Below, in pieces: positions 1-5,360 of a stretch of 6,390 bases of DNA; positions within the stretch are counted from its first letter, which is position 1, and the number at the start of each line of letters is the position of its first letter. The translations under genes were made by a program, and so were the position numbers. This DNA is from Ignavibacteriales bacterium (lineage in GTDB: Bacteria > Bacteroidota > Ignavibacteria > UBA10030). Below the pieces are notes generated by a model. It had not been told where the DNA came from. It did not search any database and was given only the letters and a program-made list of their open reading frames with translations. The stretch spans positions 1 to 6,390 of the forward strand of contig JACRFF010000063.1 in the NCBI GenBank assembly GCA_016218005.1, in the 5' to 3' direction.

Positions 1-170
1 GCGGGCCTGCCCGCTACGCCAGCCTGCGGCGCTGTCTGGCAGGCGGTCTGGCGGGGGTCGCAGAGATTCGCAGAGAAACCAGAATGATTGGGCTTCTATT
101 CTCTGCGTGCCTCCCCGCCAGACCGCATGGCGGGCTGGTGCGTTCTCCGCGTCTCCGCGATTTGCTTTCT
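1..170. repeat. GC-rich, CGCAGAG-type intergenic repeat region
   Basis: No credible gene is seen here; the short reading frames on both strands are made of repeat sequence. The left edge has small inverted repeats (gcggg 1-5 with cccgc 10-14; gccag 18-22 with ctggc 36-40). A 9-base direct repeat, tcgcagaga, lies at 58-66 and 68-76. On the other side are ttctctgcg at 99-107 and two ctccgcg copies at 145-151 and 153-159. CGCAGAG/CTCTGCG/CTCCGCG strings of this kind occur as dispersed intergenic repeats in many environmental bacterial genomes (general knowledge; no search was run). The region probably marks the boundary between the upstream transcription unit and the operon. Confidence 0.6.
43..126. 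repeat. Long imperfect palindrome (hairpin-forming element)
   Basis: A perfect 14-base inverted repeat (gcggtctggcgggg, 43-56, with its complement at 113-126) encloses a second pair (cgcagagaa 69-77 with ttctctgcg 99-107) and a third short pair (agaa 81-84 with ttct 94-97). Together they could fold into one long interrupted hairpin. The right arm can instead pair locally as cccgcca 114-120 with tggcggg 128-134 around a 7-base loop. No T-run follows, so it does not look like an intrinsic terminator. It resembles a REP-like or MITE-like palindromic element, but no transposase or target-site duplication is visible. Confidence 0.6.
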
Positions 171-225
171 CCACAATCCCAGCCCCGAAGGGATGGCTTT
201 GCCATGCCACAAGCACTTATTCAAC

Positions 226-245
226 GTGTTTCTGAGACAGAACAC
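226..245. promoter_or_regulatory. Imperfect dyad upstream of the operon, possible operator
   Basis: The arms gtgtt-t-ctg (226-234) and cag-aacac (238-245) are complementary over eight bases, with one bulged T and a 3-base centre (aga). The dyad lies about 50 bases before the first start codon, in the only non-repetitive stretch upstream of the operon (206-293). The position suits an operator or a leader hairpin. I see no convincing -35/-10 pair beside it and cannot name a regulator. A chance palindrome remains possible. Confidence 0.25.
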
Positions 246-293
246 TAGATCACCATGGAATCAAAATGCAGAGCCTAAAGGAAAGGAAATCAA

Positions 294-884
294 ATGAGAA
301 AGCTCCATCTCGTCTTGGCGTTGTTGATTTGCATATCGAGTGTCTCACTCGCCGGCGACATCGTAGGTAAGGTCAAAGCGAAAGGTGTCAAGCACAGCGG
401 AGATGCGGTCATCTATGTTGAGAAAATCCCGTCGAAGACGTTCGCACCGCAAAAGGAACACCCAAAGTTTGACCAGAAGAATCTTATGTTCCATCCGCAT
501 GTGCTTCCCATCGTCGTTGGCTCAACGGTCGATTTTCTGAACAGCGACGACGTGCTGCATAATGTCTTTTCGCCGGATCAATGCGCAGAAAAATTCAATC
601 TCGGGACGTGGCCCAAAGGACAAATTCGGTCGTACACGTTTAAGAACCCGGGCTGCGTCCCTGTGATGCTGTGTAATGTGCATCCCGAGATGGAAGCATA
701 CGTCATAGTTCTGGAAACGCCGTACTACGCCGTCAGCGAGAAAGACGGGAGTTACCGGATCAAGGACGTTCCCGCCGGGAGCTATACGCTAAAGATTTGG
801 CATGAGAAGCTGAAGGGCGAATCCGTTTCTGTTACAGTGCCCGAAAAAGGGGAAGCCACGGTTGATTTCGGGTTGAAGAAATAG
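294..884 (+). CDS. Secreted cupredoxin with C-terminal carboxypeptidase-regulatory-like domain
   Basis: This is a 196-residue exported protein, predicted to be a periplasmic type 1 (blue) copper electron carrier. Residues 1-20 form a signal peptide (MRK, then a hydrophobic core ending SLAGD). The cupredoxin domain spans about 22-142. His89 (in VLHN) and the loop C127-N-V-H130-P-E-M133 supply a full His/Cys/His/Met set, and the loop spacing matches the short amicyanin loop. Residues 145-196 (DGSYRIKDVPAGSYTLKIWH) match the small beta-sandwich carboxypeptidase-regulatory-like domain, which is often fused to such proteins in entries labelled methylamine-utilisation-like. Nothing here points to methylamine metabolism. 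An AAAGGAAAGGAA purine tract (277-288) six bases before the ATG supports the start. As first gene of the cluster it may accept electrons from the downstream complex; that role is inferred from position. Confidence 0.85.
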   Translation: MRKLHLVLALLICISSVSLAGDIVGKVKAKGVKHSGDAVIYVEKIPSKTFAPQKEHPKFDQKNLMFHPHVLPIVVGSTVDFLNSDDVLHNVFSPDQCAEKFNLGTWPKGQIRSYTFKNPGCVPVMLCNVHPEMEAYVIVLETPYYAVSEKDGSYRIKDVPAGSYTLKIWHEKLKGESVSVTVPEKGEATVDFGLKK

Positions 885-960
885 TCGCATTACAAGTTGG
901 AAGTTGTTCCGCTTTGCACTACCGGACTTTCTAAGCCGAGCTTTTTCAACCACAAATTGA

Positions 961-966
961 AGGAGG
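961..966 (+). promoter_or_regulatory. Strong Shine-Dalgarno AGGAGG that sets the start at 975
   Basis: AGGAGG ends eight bases before ATG 975. The longer open frame back to a TTG at 897 has no comparable site and would add 26 residues with no membrane or conserved character, so the ATG is preferred. The rest of the gap between the first two genes (885-960) shows no terminator or other feature. Confidence 0.85.
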
Positions 967-974
967 GGCGAACA

Positions 975-1208
975 ATGATGACGGAACCGAGTCGCTTTAA
1001 TATTAAAATTTGTGCGGCAGTGGGTTTCGTGGTTGGATTGCTGCTCTTTCTCAAAGACGTCCATTCATCCGGTGAAGCGCCACAGACTCTCCGGCTGAGC
1101 GTGGAGTTGACCGAAATCTCAGAACTTGGGATTGTCTTTATGCTTCTCTCCCTGATAACCGTGGCGTGGTTATACATCCTTGAGAGAAAAGGAAAATTGG
1201 TTAAATAG
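975..1208 (+). CDS. Small two-helix membrane protein, unknown
   Basis: This 77-residue protein has two hydrophobic helices, at about residues 11-26 and 51-69. They are joined by a polar loop of roughly 24 residues, and the protein ends in a basic tail (ERKGKLVK). The charges favour both ends in the cytoplasm and the loop outside. I recognise no family, and there are no Cys residues outside the first helix and no heme motif. The start follows a strong AGGAGG; a second ATG comes immediately after the first. The stop lies one base before the ATG of the flavin/FeS gene, so translation is probably coupled. From context it could be a small structural subunit, or a membrane anchor for the soluble flavoprotein, which has no helix of its own. 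Both ideas are inference. Confidence 0.75.
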   Translation: MMTEPSRFNIKICAAVGFVVGLLLFLKDVHSSGEAPQTLRLSVELTEISELGIVFMLLSLITVAWLYILERKGKLVK

Positions 1209-1209
1209 C

Positions 1210-3096
1210 ATGTCGGAGCAAATCAAATTTGTTGACTTAGAATGGCTTGATTCGAACTTTCCTTGCATGGCTGCTTGTCCCGTCCATACAGAAGCCGGGC
1301 GGTATGTTGAGCTCATCGCACAGGGACGATACCGGGAGGCGTACCACGTTGCTCGTCGGCCGAATCCGTTCGCATCCATCTGCGGTCGAATTTGTGCCGC
1401 GCCGTGCGAAACCGCTTGTCGGCGTGGTGAACTTGATCAACCGATAGCCATCCGCGCATTAAAGCGTTTTGTGACGGAACGTTTTGGCGTCGAGAGTATG
1501 GTGGATCTCGAAAAGTTGAAAGAGGTCTTTGGAAAGTCCGTGAAGAAAAATGGAATTAAAGTTGCCGTGCTGGGCGGCGGACCTTCCGGTTTGTCGTGCG
1601 CACACGACCTCGCTCTCCTCGGGTACGAAGTGACGGTGTTCGAAGCGCAATCGGTTGCAGGAGGAATGCTGCGGGTCGGCATCCCCGAATATCGTCTCCC
1701 GCGTGAGTTAATCCGGCTCGAAATCAATGCCATCTTGAGTCTCGGCGTGAAGCTGAAGCTCAACTCCGCCGTCGGTCGTGATTTTACGCTTGCCGATTTG
1801 AAAAAGCAGGGTTATGAAGGCATCTTCATCGCAATCGGTGCGCATAAAAGTCGTGATCTTCGCATCGGAGGCGTTGAACTTGACGGCGTTTTTCGCGCGG
1901 TGGATTTTCTTTTGAACGTTAATCTGGGATACCGGGTAGAATTGGGAAACAAAGTGGTGGTCATCGGTGGGGGGAATGTTGCGATCGATGTCGCTCGAAC
2001 TGCCGCCCGACAGGAAAAAATGGATGTCGGCCATGTGACCGAAGTCGCTGAAGCGTTAGATGTCGCGCGTTCCGCTGTCCGCTTTGGCGCCAAAGAAGTT
2101 CACATGGTCTGCCTGGAAGATTGGAACGAAATGCCGGCGGCGGCAAGCGAAATAGAAGAAGCACTCGAGGAGCGAATTCAGATCCACCCGCGAAAAGGTC
2201 CCAGCAGGATTATCGGAGAAAACGGCAAGGTGGTTGGGTTTGAGACCATCGATTGCGTCTCCGTATTCGATGAGCAAAAAAAATTCAACCCGAAATTCGC
2301 AACCGGAACGGAACAAACGATCGAAGCGGATACGGTCATCATGGCGATCGGTCAGACATCCGACCTCTTATGGGTTCGACCGGAAGATAAAATCGAAATA
2401 ACGCCGCGCAACACCATCAAGGTTGACCCTACGACGTTGGCAACGAGTGCGCCTGGGATTTTTGCTGGGGGCGACGTCTCCTTCGGTCCGCGCAATGCTA
2501 TCGATGCCATTGCCAACGGGAAAAAAGCGGCTCAGTCTCTTCATACGTTTCTGACGGGCAGGCGAACAACAGCCGTTGAGATTACTTTTTCAGAACGAGA
2601 CGTTGAAATCATCGTTGCAAATACTTCTCGCTATAACCGTGACTGGGTGTATGAAAACATTGAACGTGTCCCGATGCCGGTGTTGCCTATCAAACGCCGG
2701 ATTGGCGTTTCGCAAATTGAACTTGGATATACGGAAGAACAAGCGAGACGAGAAGTATCCCGATGTTTACATTGCTGGGAAAATACAGTTTTTGACGAAG
2801 TGGGTGAAGAGACGGGCAGCGAATGCATCCTCTGCGGCGGATGCGTTGATATTTGTCCCGAGAACTGCATCGACCTTGTTACGCTGGACCGCGTGAGCGC
2901 TGACGATGTACTTCAAACTGAACTTGAGAGCACCTACGATGTCGTTCTCAAAGGCGCCGCTGCCAATGTTGTTGGTTCAGTGATGATCAAAGATGAGAAG
3001 CGCTGCATTCGTTGCGGGCTGTGCGCCATGCGTTGCCCGGTCGGATGTATCACGATGCAAGGATACACTGTGTCCGAAACGATGCAAGTAGAATAG
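1210..3096 (+). CDS. GltD-like FAD/NAD(P) oxidoreductase with Fe-S domains at both ends
   Basis: This 628-residue cytoplasmic protein is related to the glutamate synthase small subunit family but is not a standard GltD (about 470-500 residues). The N-terminal Fe-S domain has C19-x3-C23 and C58-x3-C62-x3-C66-x3-C70. An FAD-binding Rossmann motif (GGGPSG, 122-127) follows, then an NAD(P)-binding motif (GGGNVA, 253-258) and the second FAD motif GIFAGGD (416-422). After RCLHCW (518-523) comes a C-terminal 2[4Fe-4S] ferredoxin domain: C539/C542/C545/C549 and C599/C602/C605/C609, with a roughly 50-residue spacer between the cysteine sets. No membrane helix is seen. The frame is open back to a TTG at 1180, inside the previous gene, but ATG 1210 gives the usual family N-terminus. 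It probably passes electrons between NAD(P)H or ferredoxin and the cytochrome b complex. The direction of flow and the NADH or NADPH preference cannot be read from sequence. Confidence 0.9.
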   Translation: MSEQIKFVDLEWLDSNFPCMAACPVHTEAGRYVELIAQGRYREAYHVARRPNPFASICGRICAAPCETACRRGELDQPIAIRALKRFVTERFGVESMVDLEKLKEVFGKSVKKNGIKVAVLGGGPSGLSCAHDLALLGYEVTVFEAQSVAGGMLRVGIPEYRLPRELIRLEINAILSLGVKLKLNSAVGRDFTLADLKKQGYEGIFIAIGAHKSRDLRIGGVELDGVFRAVDFLLNVNLGYRVELGNKVVVIGGGNVAIDVARTAARQEKMDVGHVTEVAEALDVARSAVRFGAKEVHMVCLEDWNEMPAAASEIEEALEERIQIHPRKGPSRIIGENGKVVGFETIDCVSVFDEQKKFNPKFATGTEQTIEADTVIMAIGQTSDLLWVRPEDKIEITPRNTIKVDPTTLATSAPGIFAGGDVSFGPRNAIDAIANGKKAAQSLHTFLTGRRTTAVEITFSERDVEIIVANTSRYNRDWVYENIERVPMPVLPIKRRIGVSQIELGYTEEQARREVSRCLHCWENTVFDEVGEETGSECILCGGCVDICPENCIDLVTLDRVSADDVLQTELESTYDVVLKGAAANVVGSVMIKDEKRCIRCGLCAMRCPVGCITMQGYTVSETMQVE

Positions 3097-3111
3097 ATGA
3101 AATGGTGAACC

Positions 3112-3600
3112 GTGGACAATGATCCTGAAGTGGACAAAAAAGAAAGACTCCTGACCCGTCGGTACTTCCTTGAAAGTATCGGTGCCGGCGCCATCGGGAT
3201 TGCAGCCGTCGGCAGCATCGTATTGACCGGTGAATACCTTGCACCGAATGTTGTCAAGGAACCGCCAACAAAGTTCAAAGTTGGGTCGCCGGAAAACTAT
3301 CCGCCGGAAAGTGTGACACTCAACAAAGAACAAAAGGTGTTTATCGTCAGGGCGAAGGAAGGATATTTTTACGCCCTCTCGGCTGTCTGCACGCACCTCG
3401 GATGCATTACAAATTGGAAATCGGAAGACGGCATTATTGCCTGTCCCTGCCACGGCAGCAAGTTCGACAGAGAGGGAAAGAAGATTACTGGTCCGGCGCC
3501 CCGACCGCTCCCGCGGTTTTCTCTCTCGCTCGACGATCAAAAACAATTGGTGGTCGATAAATCGATCATGGTTAGTGATGAAGCGACCCTCAAAGTATGA
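3112..3600 (+). CDS. petC: Rieske [2Fe-2S] iron-sulfur protein
   Basis: This 162-residue Rieske subunit belongs to the quinol:cytochrome c oxidoreductase complex. The N-terminus has a twin-arginine-type signal (T-R16-R17-Y-F-L) followed by a Gly/Ala-rich helix (about 22-40) that would stay as the membrane anchor. The cluster motifs are C93-T-H95-L-G-C98 and C111-P-C113-H114-G-S. The ligands should be C93, H95, C111 and H114, with C98-C113 as the disulfide. The residue two after the conserved Ser116 is Phe118, where high-potential Rieske proteins have Tyr, which suggests a lower midpoint potential. GTG 3112 is used because an in-frame TGA at 3106-3108 blocks any earlier start; GGTGA just upstream is a weak ribosome site. 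It begins 15 bases after the flavoprotein stop. The symbol follows b6f naming. Confidence 0.95.
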   Translation: MDNDPEVDKKERLLTRRYFLESIGAGAIGIAAVGSIVLTGEYLAPNVVKEPPTKFKVGSPENYPPESVTLNKEQKVFIVRAKEGYFYALSAVCTHLGCITNWKSEDGIIACPCHGSKFDREGKKITGPAPRPLPRFSLSLDDQKQLVVDKSIMVSDEATLKV

Positions 3601-3615
3601 TCAAAGGAAGGTATC

Positions 3616-3870
3616 GTGGAACGATTCGATGAGTATTGGCCCGCTTCGCCGAAGCGAGGCGAGCGAGACGGGAAGCGCCCGCTCTGACTCGCCCGCCTAG
3701 ACTCGTCGAGGCTGGTCGGAGACGAGGCGAGAGGCGAGCAGGCAGCCAGTGACAAGGTGTGCGCTCAATCGATATTTCCCGATGATTGTCGATTGTTATC
3801 CGGGGTGTGCGCGTTCCATAGGACAGGAAAGCTGAAATATTCGGAGATCAAAGATGAAGCACGTGTTTGA
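3616..3870 (+). pseudogene. Possible small gene broken by a repeat insertion
   Basis: Just after the Rieske stop, AAAGGAAGG (3603-3611) precedes GTG 3616. The frame reads VERFDEYWPAS and then enters GC-rich repeat sequence, where it stops at TGA 3685-3687. Past that stop the same frame is open again to TGA 3868-3870. It includes DDCRLLSGVCAFHRTGKL and ends 17 bases inside the cytochrome b gene, a common overlap in tight operons. The tail has three Cys and a CxxH but resembles no family I know. One reading is a former gene of about 50 codons split by a roughly 100-base element. The alternative is plain noncoding DNA with a chance open frame; an open stretch of 60 codons is not rare. A GTG at 3757 could start a 37-residue product. 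Confidence 0.25.
3640..3742. repeat. GC-rich inverted-repeat patch between the Rieske and cytochrome b genes
   Basis: This patch of about 100 bases differs from its neighbours by being dense in gcg/gag/ccc words. It has a perfect 6-base hairpin (cgcttc 3642-3647, gaagcg 3651-3656, 3-base loop). A larger imperfect pairing joins aggcgagcgagacggg at 3657-3672 with 3678-3698. A third pair is ctcgtc 3702-3707 with gacgag 3721-3726. The word ggcgag occurs at 3658, 3726 and 3733, and its complement ctcgcc at 3688. No T-run follows any hairpin, so a rho-independent terminator is unlikely. It looks like an inserted palindromic element; the edges are approximate. Confidence 0.5.
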
Positions 3871-4564
3871 CAAACTCTTCGAGTCGCGGGTCTGGCGTTC
3901 GATATTCCGACATGGACTTCCGACATCCAATCGTACGCGTGCAGAAGCAGTCTTCTACAATTTTTTCCTTCACGTTCATCCTACGAAAGTCCGGAAGCGG
4001 TCGATCAGGTACACCTACACGTGGGGACTCGGCGGATTATCCGTTGGCCTTTTTATCGTTCTGACAGTAACGGGTGCCTTACTGATGCTGTACTATCGCC
4101 CATCCGTCCAGCAAGCGTACTGGGATATGAAGGATCTGCAATTTGTTGTTTCATCGGGACAGTTTCTTCGCAACATGCACCGCTGGGCGGCGCACGCGAT
4201 GGTGGCCGTTGTATTCCTTCATATGCTGCGCGTGTTTTATACCAGTTCCTACCGACCCCCGAAAGAGTTCAACTGGGTCATCGGCGTTTTTCTTCTCGTC
4301 ATCACGGTGTTGCTTAGCTACACCGGCTATCTCCTGCCGTGGGATCAATTGTCGTTCTGGGGGATCTCCGTCGGCACCAATATGGTGCGGGCAATGCCGT
4401 GTGGGTTTGGCGAGAAGATTTCGTTTCTCCTCCTCGGAGGAAACATCGTCGGTGAGAATGCGCTCATTCGATTTTATGTGTTGCACTGCTTCATTATTCC
4501 AGTTGTTGCGATGGTACTGATGGGAATTCATTTCTGGAGAGTGAGGAAAGATGGCGGCGTGTAA
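3854..4564 (+). CDS. petB: Cytochrome b, b6-type N-terminal subunit
   Basis: This 236-residue integral membrane protein carries the two b hemes of the quinol-oxidising complex. Four helices are seen: A about 57-80, B about 107-130, C about 138-162 and D about 205-228. The heme ligands are H109 (NMHRW) and H123 in helix B, 14 apart, and H211 and H226 in helix D, 15 apart. The 15-residue spacing in helix D is the b6 pattern; mitochondrial-type cytochrome b has 14. GYLLPWDQ (158-165) is the conserved Qo-side segment after helix C. The Cys that binds the extra heme c in plastid b6 has no counterpart before helix A; the only Cys are C183 and C212. GGAG at 3843-3846, seven bases before ATG 3854, supports the start. 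The protein ends after helix D, and the missing C-terminal half is encoded by the next gene. Confidence 0.95.
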   Translation: MKHVFDKLFESRVWRSIFRHGLPTSNRTRAEAVFYNFFLHVHPTKVRKRSIRYTYTWGLGGLSVGLFIVLTVTGALLMLYYRPSVQQAYWDMKDLQFVVSSGQFLRNMHRWAAHAMVAVVFLHMLRVFYTSSYRPPKEFNWVIGVFLLVITVLLSYTGYLLPWDQLSFWGISVGTNMVRAMPCGFGEKISFLLLGGNIVGENALIRFYVLHCFIIPVVAMVLMGIHFWRVRKDGGV

Positions 4565-4600
4565 CAGGCGAAGCTCGGATGTCAAACTTGGAATAGCAGA

Positions 4601-4606
4601 AGGAGG
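4601..4606 (+). promoter_or_regulatory. Strong Shine-Dalgarno AGGAGG before a mini-ORF
   Basis: AGGAGG lies ten bases before ATG 4617, not before the subunit IV start at 4646, which has only a GAGGGGG tract (4634-4640) five bases upstream. Ribosomes would therefore load mainly at 4617 and reach the subunit IV gene by coupling. Confidence 0.6.
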
Positions 4607-4616
4607 ATCCTCTTGT

Positions 4617-4649
4617 ATGGTAGATGCGTCTGAGAGGGGGAAGCAATGA
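4617..4649 (+). CDS. Ten-codon mini-ORF overlapping the subunit IV start
   Basis: ATG 4617 encodes MVDASERGKQ and stops at TGA 4647-4649, which overlaps the subunit IV ATG (4646-4648) in the arrangement ATGA. This is a classic translational-coupling layout, and the AGGAGG upstream is better than that of the real gene. It may be a leader peptide. Alternatively it is the original start of subunit IV moved out of frame: one more G in the run at 4636-4640 would join ATG 4617 to the subunit IV frame. The peptide itself is too short to assign a function. Confidence 0.3.
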   Translation: MVDASERGKQ

Positions 4650-5350
4650 ACGGCGAGAAGAATTTTCAGATGGAACAATCTTCGGATGCGAAAAAAGTGC
4701 CGAAACGGGTTGCCTTCATAAAAGGAAGGACGGTTGCACGAGTAAAAAAAGAAGACGAAGAGATGGTGATGACCGTTCCGAATTTAGTCGTGAAGGAGGT
4801 TATTGCCTTTGAAATGATGATCGTTGTGCTTACGATTATTTCCCTCGTTTTCAATGCGCCGCTGGAGTGGATCGCGAATCCTGAGCACACTCCGAATCCC
4901 GCCAAAGCGCCCTGGTACTTTCTCGGGCTGCAGGAACTCCTCCATTATTTTCCGCCCGTCGTTGCCGGCGTAATTCTGCCGACGCTGGCGGTCATTGCGT
5001 TGATCGTGATTCCTTATTTCAGAATTAACTTGAAACGGGAAGGGCTCTGGAAAGAAGATCGCAAGCAAACATTGGTTGTCCTTATTGCAACGGTCGGCAG
5101 TGTTTCAGTTGTTCTTATCTTTTTTGAAGTGTACGCGATGCTCGTTCCGACGCTGGTCATGACGGCATTCGTACTCGCGCCGTACTTTTCGAAAAAAGAA
5201 CACGGCATTGTCGGTTGGCTTGGGTTACGGCCTCTGTCGTGGTGGATTATGACGTGGTTCGTCATCAATGTCGTTGTGCTCACTGCCATCGGCACGTTAT
5301 TCCGCGGACCGGAATGGACTTGGACGTGGCCCTGGCAGGAAATCTATTGA
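4646..5350 (+). CDS. petD: Cytochrome b C-terminal subunit (subunit IV-like)
   Basis: This 234-residue membrane protein supplies the C-terminal half of cytochrome b and part of the Qo site. A polar, charged N-terminal stretch (1-45) lies in the cytoplasm. Hydrophobic helices follow at about 50-69, 101-124, 142-163, 164-180 and 199-218, more than the three of plastid subunit IV. The signature is NPAKAPWYFLGLQELL (84-99), so the PEWY-type Qo motif reads A88-P-W-Y91 and lacks the Glu. The C-terminus is Trp-rich (PEWTWTWPW). An in-frame TGA at 4631 rules out an earlier start in this frame. The gene lies 81 bases after the b6-type gene and ten bases before the cytochrome c gene. The symbol rests on homology of the half-protein, not on photosynthesis. 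Confidence 0.92.
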   Translation: MNGEKNFQMEQSSDAKKVPKRVAFIKGRTVARVKKEDEEMVMTVPNLVVKEVIAFEMMIVVLTIISLVFNAPLEWIANPEHTPNPAKAPWYFLGLQELLHYFPPVVAGVILPTLAVIALIVIPYFRINLKREGLWKEDRKQTLVVLIATVGSVSVVLIFFEVYAMLVPTLVMTAFVLAPYFSKKEHGIVGWLGLRPLSWWIMTWFVINVVVLTAIGTLFRGPEWTWTWPWQEIY

Positions 5351-5360
5351 CCTGTCGCTC

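Noticed and set aside
887..905. Near-repeat gcattacaaRttggaaRt shared with the Rieske coding region near 3404
   Set aside because: An 18-base match with two mismatches is about what chance gives in a window this size, and one copy is coding.
897..974. N-terminal extension of the 77-residue protein from a TTG at 897
   Set aside because: ATG 975 has AGGAGG at ideal spacing; the extension has no ribosome site and no protein-like character.
2977..3546. 189-codon antisense frame across the flavoprotein/Rieske junction
   Set aside because: It lies opposite two well-supported genes with all their cofactor motifs, and its translation shows no coherent domain.
3642..3656. Intrinsic terminator after the Rieske gene
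   Set aside because: The hairpin is short and no T-run follows; the gene set downstream belongs to the same complex.
3437..3700. 87-codon + strand frame overlapping the Rieske gene end
   Set aside because: It is the out-of-frame shadow of the Rieske gene continuing into repeat sequence; it is Arg/Ser-rich with no recognisable motif.
3756..3812. 9-base direct repeat ggtgtgcgc at 3756 and 3804
   Set aside because: Only two copies, with no matching flanks; probably chance.
4151..4678. 175-codon antisense frame across the cytochrome b gene
   Set aside because: It lies opposite a clearly conserved membrane protein and has no ribosome site or domain; it is a shadow frame.
3854..5350. Cytochrome b broken by frameshift into two pieces
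   Set aside because: The break falls exactly after helix D, as in normal b6/subunit IV pairs, and the second half has its own start; this is a natural split.
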